The translations under genes and the position numbers were made by a program. 42,608 nt of DNA from JAFGGT01 sp036733165 (GTDB lineage Archaea > Methanobacteriota_B > Thermococci > Methanofastidiosales > NM3): contig DAINBB010000012.1 of NCBI GenBank assembly GCA_036733165.1, forward strand, positions 1 through 42,608, read 5' to 3'. The first letter of the stretch is position 1. Every line of letters starts with the position of its first letter. Shown piece after piece: positions 16,701-24,782 of this stretch. Under the pieces are notes generated by a model, which did not search any database, was not told the DNA's origin, and worked only from the letters and a program-made list of their open reading frames with translations.

Positions 16701-18732
16701 CATCGAATGTGATCTCATGGGACGTCCCCCAGTTCCCATACTGGTCCTTTCCATGCACGAACACCGAATAGCTGCCCGTTGTCCATCCTGTGATGTCAAG
16801 GGTGGCAGTAACGTCTTCGGAGGTCTCGTCAAATACTCCATCGGAGGATATCATTGACGTTCCCTCGCCATCAGTGCCGATCGCACCCACGAAGTACTCT
16901 GCCTCTGAAATGTTTGAATTGCCCTTCGTTGTATCATCAACGGTGGCGTTTATGGTGACTGATGTCTCGTTCAGAGCGGGATCGGGAGTAACGCTCCCTC
17001 CTGACGTCACGGGCCCTTCGCAGTCCAAGATGACCGTGAACTCGTAGGTATCGGCGTCACCCCAGTTGCCATATGCGTCCACACCGTATACATACACAGT
17101 GTGCGCGCCCGCATCAAGGGCAGAAATATCAACTGTGGCACATACCTGTTCCGTAGGGGAGTCAAAGTTTCCATCATCAGGGTCCATGGCTGTCCCTGTA
17201 CCATGAGTGACTATCTCTCCATCAATGGAATATTCGGCACCCGCCACCACTGAACCCCCATTTGCGTTATCGGTTATGCCAGCAGTAAGTTCTACAGTGG
17301 TCTGGCATCTGGCAGGATCTGGATTGATCAAGGCATTTGTCACCCACGGACCCGAATAGTCATTGTTCACATAGAACTGATGATCGTCCACAACACTCCA
17401 ATTGCCATCCTCATCCTGCCCCCTGACATAGACGGTATAGTTACCAGTGCTCCTGGCCGATACATCGATGTCCACGGTGACACCCTCGTTCATCGAGTCG
17501 AAGGTACCGTCTGAGGCGTTCATAGGTGTTCCGGTTCCAGGGGCTCCGACAGTTCCTATGAAGTATTCCGCCGCCACTATGTTTCCCATACCTTCGCTCG
17601 CATCGCTGACACTGGCTGTGACAGTGACATTAACACTGTTGTTCGATGGGTCAGGCGATACATCGTCAATGGTGGTATTGGGCCCCCATTCATCGGATCC
17701 AATCCTGGAGTAGTGTATATCATAGTTGCCAGTCCTCCAGTCCTCCCATACCACCACACCTTTGGATATTGAAGGACCGGTCTGTGAGGACGGGTCCACA
17801 ATGATTGCGAACTCGGTCGATGTGTCAAGATCGTACCCATAGATATCTGATATGGAACCGTTCCTGAAATCGTTCCAAGCGACCAGATTTCCATCGATGC
17901 AGGGAGACTCTGCAGAGTCAGTGACATCGGCGCAGATGTCGAGATAGGTCGAAGTGCTAAAATCATATCCTTTTATTTTATAATTATAGGTATGATCGCT
18001 CCATACGACTATATCCCCACTTAGAGCGGGAGTGACCTGGCTCCCACCACTTCCAGTGAATGTATCTGTTGTGTCCTCGCTTATGTCATAGACCTTGATG
18101 ACATAGTTTCCAGAGATCATTTCCTGCCAAGCTATCTTGTCCCCGTCTATGCAAGAATTGAACATGGCGTTGGAGCTTGTGTAGATGTTCACCTCTGTGG
18201 AGGTGTTAATATAGTAAACATAAATATCAGCATGTCCAGCTCCCCCCCAGTCCCTGTAATCTACCCATGCAACCATATTTCCAGATACGTCGGGGGTATT
18301 TTGGTCACTGTTCGCAGTACATATTGCAAATTCAGTGCCAGTTGATAAATTATATCCATATACGTCAGGATGATTCACATCATTCCGATAGTCCTCCCAA
18401 ACAACATAGTTGCCTGAGATCTTTGGATATTTCTGATCGCCGGCGGCATCGCATATCGTGAACTGGGTGTCAGTCTCAAAATCATATCCAAGTATATCCC
18501 AGTCGCTCCCGCCATCATCCTGCCAGACCACTATGTTCTCATAGATGTCAGGATATTCCTGCTCGTCTGAATCTGGCGGCAATACTGTATCCGATACCAC
18601 AAAGGGCAATAAGGAGAAAAACATCAATATAATAAAAAATGTCCCAAAAACCTGTTTTCTTTTTAAAAATAACTTTAAATTGTCAATAGACCTATCTTTA
18701 CCTACCATTGCCAAAATATCCAACCCCCTCAT
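13693..18732 (-). CDS. Giant secreted beta-propeller / Ig-repeat surface protein
   Basis: 1679 residues from ATG 18732; an internal ATG at 18708 preceded by GAGGGG is an alternative start. The hydrophobic export signal is at about 28-47. Order of parts, by DNA: TolB/PD40-like propeller strands with repeating VVWxDxRN(G)xxDIYGY (about 18640-17700); five Ig-like repeats of about 110 residues with PDPA...VxATVDD and Y/VHGKDxYGNW (about 17690-16020); a second propeller with the same blade motif plus CYPGxDNxFGTxDD loops (about 16010-14960); a Big_1/invasin-like domain (about 14930-14650); a beta linker; and two Trp/Tyr-rich modules (14215-13696). The architecture is that of a cell-surface or released adhesin, or a sugar or protein binder. 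No enzymatic motif is visible. Confidence 0.9.
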   Translation of the reverse strand: MRGLDILAMVGKDRSIDNLKLFLKRKQVFGTFFIILMFFSLLPFVVSDTVLPPDSDEQEYPDIYENIVVWQDDGGSDWDILGYDFETDTQFTICDAAGDQKYPKISGNYVVWEDYRNDVNHPDVYGYNLSTGTEFAICTANSDQNTPDVSGNMVAWVDYRDWGGAGHADIYVYYINTSTEVNIYTSSNAMFNSCIDGDKIAWQEMISGNYVIKVYDISEDTTDTFTGSGGSQVTPALSGDIVVWSDHTYNYKIKGYDFSTSTYLDICADVTDSAESPCIDGNLVAWNDFRNGSISDIYGYDLDTSTEFAIIVDPSSQTGPSISKGVVVWEDWRTGNYDIHYSRIGSDEWGPNTTIDDVSPDPSNNSVNVTVTASVSDASEGMGNIVAAEYFIGTVGAPGTGTPMNASDGTFDSMNEGVTVDIDVSARSTGNYTVYVRGQDEDGNWSVVDDHQFYVNNDYSGPWVTNALINPDPARCQTTVELTAGITDNANGGSVVAGAEYSIDGEIVTHGTGTAMDPDDGNFDSPTEQVCATVDISALDAGAHTVYVYGVDAYGNWGDADTYEFTVILDCEGPVTSGGSVTPDPALNETSVTINATVDDTTKGNSNISEAEYFVGAIGTDGEGTSMISSDGVFDETSEDVTATLDITGWTTGSYSVFVHGKDQYGNWGTSHEITFDVSVDYDAPVVTDLEVSPDPARCSATVSVSATVDDFSTGGHDIVEAECSLDAEIVTHGTGTPMQPFDGNFDSHSEQVVADVNTSSLSSGDHTIYVYGKDSYGNWSDYASYTFTYIDDCTGPVTSDLALDPNPAQNNEFTELTGTVDDSTTGGSGIKAAEYFIDAPGTNGTGTPMNAFSPPFSAVNEPIVVHIDAMALGSGLHTIYVHGKDQYDNWGDYVTINLEVISSGEIQLTDEDHNQYNCAIYNKLVVYSDDRYDVPDSDNYYNYDIFLYNIGTSQEVRITDDSMQQWQADIFDDIIVWTDLRNDTNEDYTNYDIYGCYSGADALFGTVDDVEFQVTSNVYRQEYPTLYGDLIVWQDNRNGDYDIYGCYPGPDNVFGTADDVEFRLTPGSSNQASPAIYDGVIVWTDDISGAFDNDIHGCYPGVDNIFGTGDDQFFIVDSNTYNQTFPDVYGNNIVWQDKRNGALGDYGNNWDIYGANTGADGLFGTGDDVVFQMTTNTIRQQYPEINGRFIVWEDNRHDATSDAEIYIYDLGEDCLFGTADDTAEYRITRDGSRKEDPHVSQYYAVWIDSRNGDTDVYAYQTGAGGGGSLDVDATSHSIVSNGVSTVTVNATVVDDNSDPVPNGTQVAFSTTAGSLSASITTTTGGVATVTLTSSSNVETAKVTASAMGESDTTIVFFTSSDTDVESINTQTVTNGTMDVKTEAGTEVDVTGTAEVTVAKYTDNPGSGFAGGSLGEYIDIYVPDTSAAAEIEIRLYYTDEDVAGLDEATLRMDYWDGTAWVECSLTDVNVGENYIWARFNATSHPSLTELQATAFGGEGVETFLDIDIALLSNWNLVSFSHIPSDTTLDSVMDSYPEVDYVYRWNPDTDAYEYSHYIETLGWKGDFSEIDRTNGFWFHCTSDPAEDLELYGIPDGPVQIGLKADWNLVSWQKTSSQSIADALGDIAQYVDYIYRWNPDTDAYEYSHYIETLGWKGDFDTLDPDYGYWFHCLENCTWDLT
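13696..14215 (-). repeat. Tandem Trp/Tyr-rich module, copies 3-4
   Basis: Two copies end the giant protein. At DNA level 13765-13848 and 14038-14121 are direct repeats, differing at about 4 of 84 bases and 273 bp (91 codons) apart, so duplication or gene conversion is recent. Both encode YVYRWNPDTDAYEYSHYIE. The DNA is also very close to 11280-11350 in the protease gene on the opposite strand. Confidence 0.88.
16020..17692 (-). repeat. Five tandem Ig-like repeats
   Basis: Protein-level repeat units of about 110 residues begin near DNA 17690, 17350, 17010, 16690 and 16350. Each opens with a PDP(A/S) turn and carries EYxI(D/G)...GTGTxM and ends near the YVYGxDxYGNW strand. This is typical of tandem extracellular beta-sandwich domains, with enough divergence that unequal crossing over is not recent. 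Confidence 0.85.
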
Positions 18733-18892
18733 CGAAAAATCAAATGATGAGATAAAAATACTACATACTCGATCATTATGTAAATATCTGTGTAAATCAA
18801 TTATGCTATATTTATTTATAAATGTGTTTTAACAAGATTTAAATATACAAAATAAATCGGACAGCAAATATCAATATCGAGTAGATGCACTA

Positions 18893-18913
18893 AATAATCA
18901 TATCCAGATTATT
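18893..18913 (-). terminator. Inverted repeat over the stop codon of the Thr/Pro-rich gene
   Basis: AATAATC (18893-18899) and GATTATT (18907-18913) are perfect 7-bp arms with a seven-base loop, and the TAA stop at 18914-18912 overlaps one arm. Only three T residues follow. The sequence is AT-rich, so chance is more likely here than in the GC-containing cases. Confidence 0.35.
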
Positions 18914-19685
18914 ATCTTTTTCTTAACTCGTTGATGACGTACACACCGAAGACTGCCACCATGCACACCGCCAAAATAAAGAAATAATCTGTGCCACCTT
19001 CCCCCTCATGTTCATTGGAAGGAGGTACTGTAGTGTCGGATGGCGTGGTGGTTGGCAACTCTGTATCCGAGGGTGGTTGTGTGGTAACGCTGACCGGGGT
19101 TGTCGTCAGCCGGGTCTCTGGTGGCATTGTAGTATCAGAGGGGTATTGTGTGGTGGGTGGATTGGTCGTGTTGACATCGTTGTTCGGGGGTTGAGTGGTC
19201 GTCGTTGGAGGAACTGTGGTCTGGGGCGGCAATGTTGTGGTCTGTGAAGGATGTGTCGTCGGAGGGGGGCTCGTAGTCGGAGCCTCTGTCGTCGTAGGGG
19301 GTGGTGTGGTGGTCTGAACGCTCTCCTCAAAAGTTATGTTTATCATCACGCCGGCGCTTTCCGCCTCCTGTTCGGTAAGGACATGATCGACCACCTTTTG
19401 GTCGGAATCTCCTTGAGCGGTAACGCGTATGGTGTTTCCTTGGGAAACGCCCTCGCTCAGCACCGCGCCGTAATAACCGATGTCGGTTGATGTGGTGTCC
19501 TTGGTCTCCCCAGTGTCGAGATTCGTTATGTTGACCTCGACATTGTCTAAGGGATTGCCTAGGTGGTCCTTGACTAGGCCGTCCACCGCGAAAGGCAGTT
19601 CATCGCTCGGTGGAGCTTGCACTAGTGAAAATGATAACAAAAATGTCAATATCAACAAAATACCACATATGCAACTCTTTCTCAT
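18912..19685 (-). CDS. Surface protein: CarboxypepD-regulatory-like domain, Thr/Pro stalk, membrane anchor
   Basis: 257 residues from ATG 19685; the longer form from 19730 would place 15 residues before a normal signal peptide (MRKSCICGILLILTFLLSF). Residues 30-115 form a beta-sandwich like the carboxypeptidase regulatory domain (FAVDGLVKDHLGNPLDNVEV, NITNLDTGE). Residues about 120-225 are a Thr/Pro/Ser stalk (TTTPPPTTTEAPTTSPPPTT-like), a probable O-glycosylation site. A membrane segment at about 232-250 (YFFILAVCMVAVFGVYVI) is followed by NELRKR. It is divergent from the 1544-residue gene, whose N-terminus is homologous to it, so the pair arose by duplication and may work together at the surface. 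Confidence 0.85.
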   Translation of the reverse strand: MRKSCICGILLILTFLLSFSLVQAPPSDELPFAVDGLVKDHLGNPLDNVEVNITNLDTGETKDTTSTDIGYYGAVLSEGVSQGNTIRVTAQGDSDQKVVDHVLTEQEAESAGVMINITFEESVQTTTPPPTTTEAPTTSPPPTTHPSQTTTLPPQTTVPPTTTTQPPNNDVNTTNPPTTQYPSDTTMPPETRLTTTPVSVTTQPPSDTELPTTTPSDTTVPPSNEHEGEGGTDYFFILAVCMVAVFGVYVINELRKR

Positions 19686-19760
19686 CCAAATAGAAAATAC
19701 TGCACAAGCTATAAATAGTTTATCGGGCAATTTGATTCAGCATTTTATTGGAGGTATTTT

Positions 19761-22700
19761 GTGAAAAAAAATCAAAAGGTATTTAGTTTAGGAATTATTC
19801 TTATTTTGATTTTTAGTGGTATTAATATTGTCACGGCCCCGCCACCAGGCACACCATGGGTCGTTGACGCCATGATAAAGGATGCGGCAACAGGCACCGG
19901 AATCTCCGGGGCGAATGTCACTATCACCAATCTTGATACAGGGGAGTTCTTCCAGGGCGTTTCCGGAGCAGGCGGCTACATGGTGGGACAGAACCTGACC
20001 CAAGGCGTCTCTGAAGGGGACACCATCCGGGCAGTGGCCACGGAAGGAACTGGCACTGGGACATTAGAACATGTTGTGACGGCTGCGGAAGAAGCCGGTG
20101 GTGGAACCACTATGAACGTAGACATAATGTATCCACTATCCGTGACCCTCAATGTCGTTGAGGACCAATGCGCTCATACAGCCGTCTTCACCGCCGTTGT
20201 GACCGGAGGGGATGGCCAGTACACGTATGACTGGACAAAGGCCGGAACGGGGGATATCCAAAGTGGCGGTGGAGCCGGAGACAGTACCATGACCATATGG
20301 GGTATTGCTGTATCGGGCACTGTCACTGTCGAGGTCACCGACAACTCAAGCAACGTTGAAGAGGATTCCAACACCTATAGTCTTAATGGCTTCCTCCGTG
20401 CAGAAGGCAGCTGGGATGCGGATTGCGACGGAAATGTCTTATTTTCTATCAGTGTGACTGGAGGTTCCCCGCCCTACACCTACGAATTCGACACAAATAA
20501 TGACGGGACCGTTGACGATACCCAGACCACATCTAACCTGAGCGCGAGCGTATTGACAAGCCCAGGGATGGACGCAAGCGGAACATGGAGCTGGACAGTC
20601 ACAGATGTGTGCTCTACTGAAGAGAACGGTGCTCCCGAAGCATGGGAAACGCCCTCAGAACTTACAGTTGAGTGGAGTAGCACGGTCATTAATCATTGCA
20701 CTGGAGAGGTCTACCTTGAGATCCTGCCGACAGGAGGCACGGCACCGTACCAGTACGACTGGGACACCAACGGCGATGGCACCTTTGAGACCAATGGAGA
20801 GGAGGATGAGACGGTCGTCGTGGGTTACGGAGCCAGTGGCACGATATCCGTCAGGGTGACGGACGCATGTTCCAATACGGCCACCAAGGACTTCAACTAC
20901 ACCACCAACGCCGAACTCGCAGTGGACATCACGAACGCGAGCATGAGCTGCGACCACACATCCGTGGAGTTCACGGCCCAGGCCACAGGAGGGTCTGGCA
21001 ATTATACGTACACATGGGACACCGATGGCGACGGAGAGTATGATGACGATACGGGCGCCACCACCACCATCACTCCGGGAGTAGACCAGCAAGGCACCGT
21101 CTATGTCAAGGTCGTTGATGCTGAGGAAGGGGGTTTGGATAGGGCCATTAATGACGGATGCGTTGCATATGCCGAGGAAAACTACGACACGACATATGTC
21201 GCCCTGGATGCCACAGGCAGTTGGCAGGCCGAATGTGACGGAACTGTCACATTTACCATTGAAGTGACGGGCGGCACGACGGAGTATACGTACGAGATAG
21301 ACGCAAACAACGACGGCACCATAGACAGGACATATGTCACCTCGGACACGACATACGGATGGAACTTCAATCCTGGATGGGGATCGTCCATGCAGTGGAG
21401 TTGGAAGGTGACCGACAATTGCAGCTCGACCGTAGAGGGCCAGCCAGAGACGTGGACAGTGCCCAATGAACTCGATGTGCAGTTCACCTCGACAGACGAG
21501 GACCATTGCTCCGGGGAGGTCACGCTAACGGCAGAGGCCACGGGAGGCACTCCGCCGTACCAGTACGACTGGGATGCTGATGGGGATGGCACCTATGAGA
21601 TAGTCGACGGCGGTGCAACACGCACATTCGATGTCGGTTTCGATGCCTCCGGAAGGATAAACGTGAGGGTTACCGACCAATGCACGAACAATGCCACAGA
21701 ACAGTTCAGTTATGATATCAATCCAGAGCTAACGGTCGAGATCACCAGCGTGGAAGTGTCCTGCAATCATGAGACCGTCACTTTCACAGCGACGGCGCAA
21801 GGTGGTTCAGGTGATTACACTTACGTATGGGACATCGATGGTGACGGATATGATGATGGAAACACCAATCAAAAGGTGATCAATCCAGGGATAAACCAGC
21901 AGGGAACGGTGTTTGTGAAGGTCATTGACAACACCACGGGGTGCGAGGACGTCGACGATTCCGGATATGACACCTCCTACACTCCACTCCAGGGTACGGG
22001 CAACTGGGACTGGAACTGCGATGGGGACCTCGTACTCACCATAGATGTGACCGGCGGCACGCCGAACTACACCTATGAGTTCGACTATGACAACGACGGC
22101 AATGTGGACTATACAACCACCACACCCAACACAAGCGTCCAGCATGTCTTCGACACTGACTGGGAAGATAACGGTCAATGGAGTTGGAATGTAGCGGACA
22201 ACTGCTCCGAGACCTCCAACGGCGGCCCTGCTGCATGGGCAATCCCTGCGCAATTGGCAATCACAGACCTTGATCTCACGATAGACCATTGCTCGGGAAT
22301 GGCAACATGGGTCGTGACCGCAAGTGGTGGAGGAGGAACGTATGCGTACGACTGGGACATGGATGGCGACGCCGCCTATGAAGTTGTCAATGGAGGCAAT
22401 ACCCAGTCCATCATAGGATACGGGATCCAAGGAACCATCAATGTCAAGGTAAGGGACACTACACATGGATGCTTCGTTACCGAAAACAGTGCATATGATA
22501 TCAACCCAGAACTCATAGTGACCCTGCAGGTCGTTGTCGACCAGTGCGCTTCCACAGCCACCTTTACTGCGGTCGCTGTCGGTGGCACCGGGGATGGAAC
22601 ATATACCTTCGACTGGGACATGAACAACGACGGCACATACGAGATACTCGATGGTGGCACCCAACAGATCATCGCAGGCCCGGACCAGAACGGGACGGTG

Positions 22701-24395
22701 AAGGTAAGGGTAAACGATGATTTCTGTACGGACACGGACACGGAGAACTATGACATCAATCCTCTTCTCTCGCTGGACCTCAACGTGAACTATGGCGACG
22801 GTGTTGCCATAATCACCGCCGAGGGCAACGGGGGCGGAGAGAACTACATATATGACTGGGACATGAACAACGACGGCACCTACGAGATACTCGATGGCGG
22901 ACAGGAGCAAAGGGTCCATGGTTATGAGAAACAGGGAACGGTCAACGTGAGGGCCACTGATGCGTGCCTGGATCAGGTAGAGGGGACTGTTGAATACGCA
23001 ATACCCGAAGAGGTCGTGGTCAATCCCCCAACCGAGATACTGATAAAGGGTATCTATGAGCTTGACGAGGTAACGCCGCATGATGGAAGCGCATCCTACA
23101 TAGTGATGTGGTATCCGGACAACGACGCCGACTGGTATCTGCTGCAGGAATCGCTGGACCCTGACTTCAATACGGTAGTGGAACAGTTCATAACGCAAAA
23201 TCCACGTAAGAAGTTCTCAAACATGGTTGACGGTATATATTACTACAGGATCCAAGGCTGCAACGATGCGGGATGTACTCCATGGTCCGACACCATGACT
23301 GCAATGGTTGGAGATGTTGAGATAGTTCCAAATCCGCCGACTACCCTTACTGCGAACGCATTGTCCACAACGAGCATAGAACTCGCATGGAACGACAACG
23401 CTGACAACGAGGATGGCTTCAAGGTCTTCAGGAACGGGACCTTGATCGCGACGCTTCCGGCAAACACCACCTCATACACTGATGAAGGTCTGGAATGCGG
23501 AACATCCTACACATACTATGTGATGTCCTACAACGACGTGGGCAATTCAGCGGCGAGCAATATGGCCACGGGTGTGACAGAGGAATGCTCACCAGAACCG
23601 ACGGCGCCCAACACGCCAACGGGCCTGAATGCAGATGCTACATCGCAAAGCAGCGTAGAGGTCTCTTGGACAGATGCGTCCAACAATGAGACTGGATTCA
23701 AGTTGTATAGGGACGGGACCTTGATCGCGACGCTCTCATCAAATACAACAGAATACACAGACGCCGGATTGGAATGCGATACAAGCCATTCATACTACGT
23801 GGTGGCATACAACAACTACGGCCAATCTGAATCGAGCAACAGCGACATTGCGACAACGTATGATTGCGACGTGACAACGACCACACCGCCCGCTTCAGAC
23901 ATCTTCGTGCAGGCGACATTGATGAGCCCGGCATATCTCCATGCCTTGGACGCCGAAGGCAGGCACATAGGCAGGATATCGTCAGAAGAGGTAGAGATAG
24001 AGATACCTGGCGGCACATACAGCGGAATCGATTCACATCCCCAGGTGATCACTGTATACAACCCACAGTCGGAGATACAGTTCTACTTCGAGGCATACGA
24101 TGAGGGCACAGTGACGCTCAATGTGGAGACCAGTGAGAACGGCATCAACGAAACATATTCCTTCAAGGACCTAAGCGTCCAGGATGGAAGTGTCTTTTTG
24201 GTGAATGCCGGATCAAACAACGGTCAGCTGGACATTGATGGCGATGGGATGTATGAACAGGAGATAGCAGGTGTCTTGATCCAAGACGATGAAAGCGAAG
24301 GCGGTAGCAACGCCATGATGTACATAGCCCTTGTCATCGTCGTGGTCTTGATAGCTGCCGCGGTACTATACCTGCAGAGCAACAAGAAGGAGTAA
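19761..24395 (+). CDS. 1544-residue surface protein with three-domain super-repeat and FN3 domains
   Basis: The start is GTG 19761, with GGAGGT at 19750-19755. A signal peptide (1-28) precedes a CarboxypepD-regulatory-like domain (WVVDAMIKDAATGTGISGAN), homologous to the divergent neighbour. Then come about 11 beta domains of 80-95 residues resembling SprB/PKD repeats, each with VTGG(T/S)xxYTY(E/D)(F/W)D and an acidic DxDGDGxxD loop likely to bind calcium. They fall into types A, B and C that recur in order with a period of about 800 bp (type A near 20406, 21217, 22000). Paired Cys (CDG and DNCS) suggest disulfides. Three fibronectin-III domains follow (about 23010-23870), then a TTTTPP linker, a beta domain and a membrane anchor (YIALVIVVVLIAAAVLYLQS). 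It is a cell-surface stalk or adhesin; the ligand is unknown. Confidence 0.93.
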   Translation: MKKNQKVFSLGIILILIFSGINIVTAPPPGTPWVVDAMIKDAATGTGISGANVTITNLDTGEFFQGVSGAGGYMVGQNLTQGVSEGDTIRAVATEGTGTGTLEHVVTAAEEAGGGTTMNVDIMYPLSVTLNVVEDQCAHTAVFTAVVTGGDGQYTYDWTKAGTGDIQSGGGAGDSTMTIWGIAVSGTVTVEVTDNSSNVEEDSNTYSLNGFLRAEGSWDADCDGNVLFSISVTGGSPPYTYEFDTNNDGTVDDTQTTSNLSASVLTSPGMDASGTWSWTVTDVCSTEENGAPEAWETPSELTVEWSSTVINHCTGEVYLEILPTGGTAPYQYDWDTNGDGTFETNGEEDETVVVGYGASGTISVRVTDACSNTATKDFNYTTNAELAVDITNASMSCDHTSVEFTAQATGGSGNYTYTWDTDGDGEYDDDTGATTTITPGVDQQGTVYVKVVDAEEGGLDRAINDGCVAYAEENYDTTYVALDATGSWQAECDGTVTFTIEVTGGTTEYTYEIDANNDGTIDRTYVTSDTTYGWNFNPGWGSSMQWSWKVTDNCSSTVEGQPETWTVPNELDVQFTSTDEDHCSGEVTLTAEATGGTPPYQYDWDADGDGTYEIVDGGATRTFDVGFDASGRINVRVTDQCTNNATEQFSYDINPELTVEITSVEVSCNHETVTFTATAQGGSGDYTYVWDIDGDGYDDGNTNQKVINPGINQQGTVFVKVIDNTTGCEDVDDSGYDTSYTPLQGTGNWDWNCDGDLVLTIDVTGGTPNYTYEFDYDNDGNVDYTTTTPNTSVQHVFDTDWEDNGQWSWNVADNCSETSNGGPAAWAIPAQLAITDLDLTIDHCSGMATWVVTASGGGGTYAYDWDMDGDAAYEVVNGGNTQSIIGYGIQGTINVKVRDTTHGCFVTENSAYDINPELIVTLQVVVDQCASTATFTAVAVGGTGDGTYTFDWDMNNDGTYEILDGGTQQIIAGPDQNGTVKVRVNDDFCTDTDTENYDINPLLSLDLNVNYGDGVAIITAEGNGGGENYIYDWDMNNDGTYEILDGGQEQRVHGYEKQGTVNVRATDACLDQVEGTVEYAIPEEVVVNPPTEILIKGIYELDEVTPHDGSASYIVMWYPDNDADWYLLQESLDPDFNTVVEQFITQNPRKKFSNMVDGIYYYRIQGCNDAGCTPWSDTMTAMVGDVEIVPNPPTTLTANALSTTSIELAWNDNADNEDGFKVFRNGTLIATLPANTTSYTDEGLECGTSYTYYVMSYNDVGNSAASNMATGVTEECSPEPTAPNTPTGLNADATSQSSVEVSWTDASNNETGFKLYRDGTLIATLSSNTTEYTDAGLECDTSHSYYVVAYNNYGQSESSNSDIATTYDCDVTTTTPPASDIFVQATLMSPAYLHALDAEGRHIGRISSEEVEIEIPGGTYSGIDSHPQVITVYNPQSEIQFYFEAYDEGTVTLNVETSENGINETYSFKDLSVQDGSVFLVNAGSNNGQLDIDGDGMYEQEIAGVLIQDDESEGGSNAMMYIALVIVVVLIAAAVLYLQSNKKE
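20400..22780 (+). repeat. A-B-C domain super-repeat, about 800 bp period
   Basis: Type A (GSWxxxCDG...WSWxVTDNCS) near 20406, 21217 and 22000; type B (HCSGEVxLxAxATGGTxPYQ) near 20694, 21507 and 22288; type C (SCxHxxVxFTAxAxGGSGxY) near 20947 and 21760, with a related domain near 22552. Spacings are about 810 and 783 bp. The unit was duplicated as a triplet, not domain by domain. Confidence 0.8.
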
Positions 24396-24420
24396 TCCTT
24401 CTTTTTTCCTTATTTTTTTT
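24384..24420 (+). terminator. Hairpin with the stop codon in its loop, then U-tract
   Basis: AAGAAGGA (24384-24391) and TCCTTCTT (24396-24403) are perfect 8-bp arms. The four-base loop GTAA holds the TAA stop (24393-24395). It is followed by TTTTCCTTATTTTTTTT. This is the clearest of the stop-codon hairpins in the window. Confidence 0.65.
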
Positions 24421-24482
24421 ATAAAATAAATATACGTGCCCATTGTTTTCTATGGAAACTGGAATGAGAATGCTATTTTTAA

Positions 24483-24780
24483 TTTCGCGGGACCAAACAT
24501 AATTATGTATCCGATAATGGGCCTGTCCAGATATCCGCCTTGGCTTGGAGAGTACTTGACCGAGGAGGGAATGCCGGGACCACGGACCTGGCAGGGGAGG
24601 ATGTCTCCTATAAGGTTACAGGAGAATGCACACATGAGGGCCTTGATGGATATTTTACGAGCTCTGCATAGATCACGCTCGGCGCTGCCATCATACATAT
24701 CCAAGGAATATAAAAACGAGGATTTCACAGGGCACTACTGGGTCGAACTTGTGTTCGTGCCATGCCGGCCCCCGATAAGG
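24483..24780 (+). pseudogene. Remnant of a secreted beta-domain gene
   Basis: This is the content of the 387-base gap after the giant gene. The frame 24483-24710 encodes protein-like sequence: VSDNGPVQISALAWRVLDRG, then LAGEDVSYKVTGEC and GLDGYFTSSA, interrupted by TAG at 24669-24671, then ITLGAA. A +1 frame from 24709 continues YKNEDFTGHYWVELVFVP. Together they read like one extracellular beta-sandwich domain of the kind common in archaeal secreted proteins, with one amber codon and one frameshift and no start. The TAG is one base from a Tyr codon. The overlapping longer ORFs on either strand look less like protein. No intact homolog is seen in the window. Confidence 0.5.
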
Positions 24781-24782
24781 GA

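Noticed and set aside
19050..19320. Low-complexity GGTGTGGT/TCGTCGG-rich tract
   Set aside because: It encodes the Thr/Pro stalk of the surface protein, so it is coding repeat and not a regulatory microsatellite.
20400..22780. Regular repeats that could suggest a CRISPR array
   Set aside because: The period is about 800 bp with codon-level divergence in an open reading frame; no 25-40 bp repeats with unique spacers and no cas genes.
21807..23198. 463-codon minus-strand ORF
   Set aside because: It lies wholly opposite the repeat-rich giant gene, and its composition follows the opposite strand; no start signal or domain.
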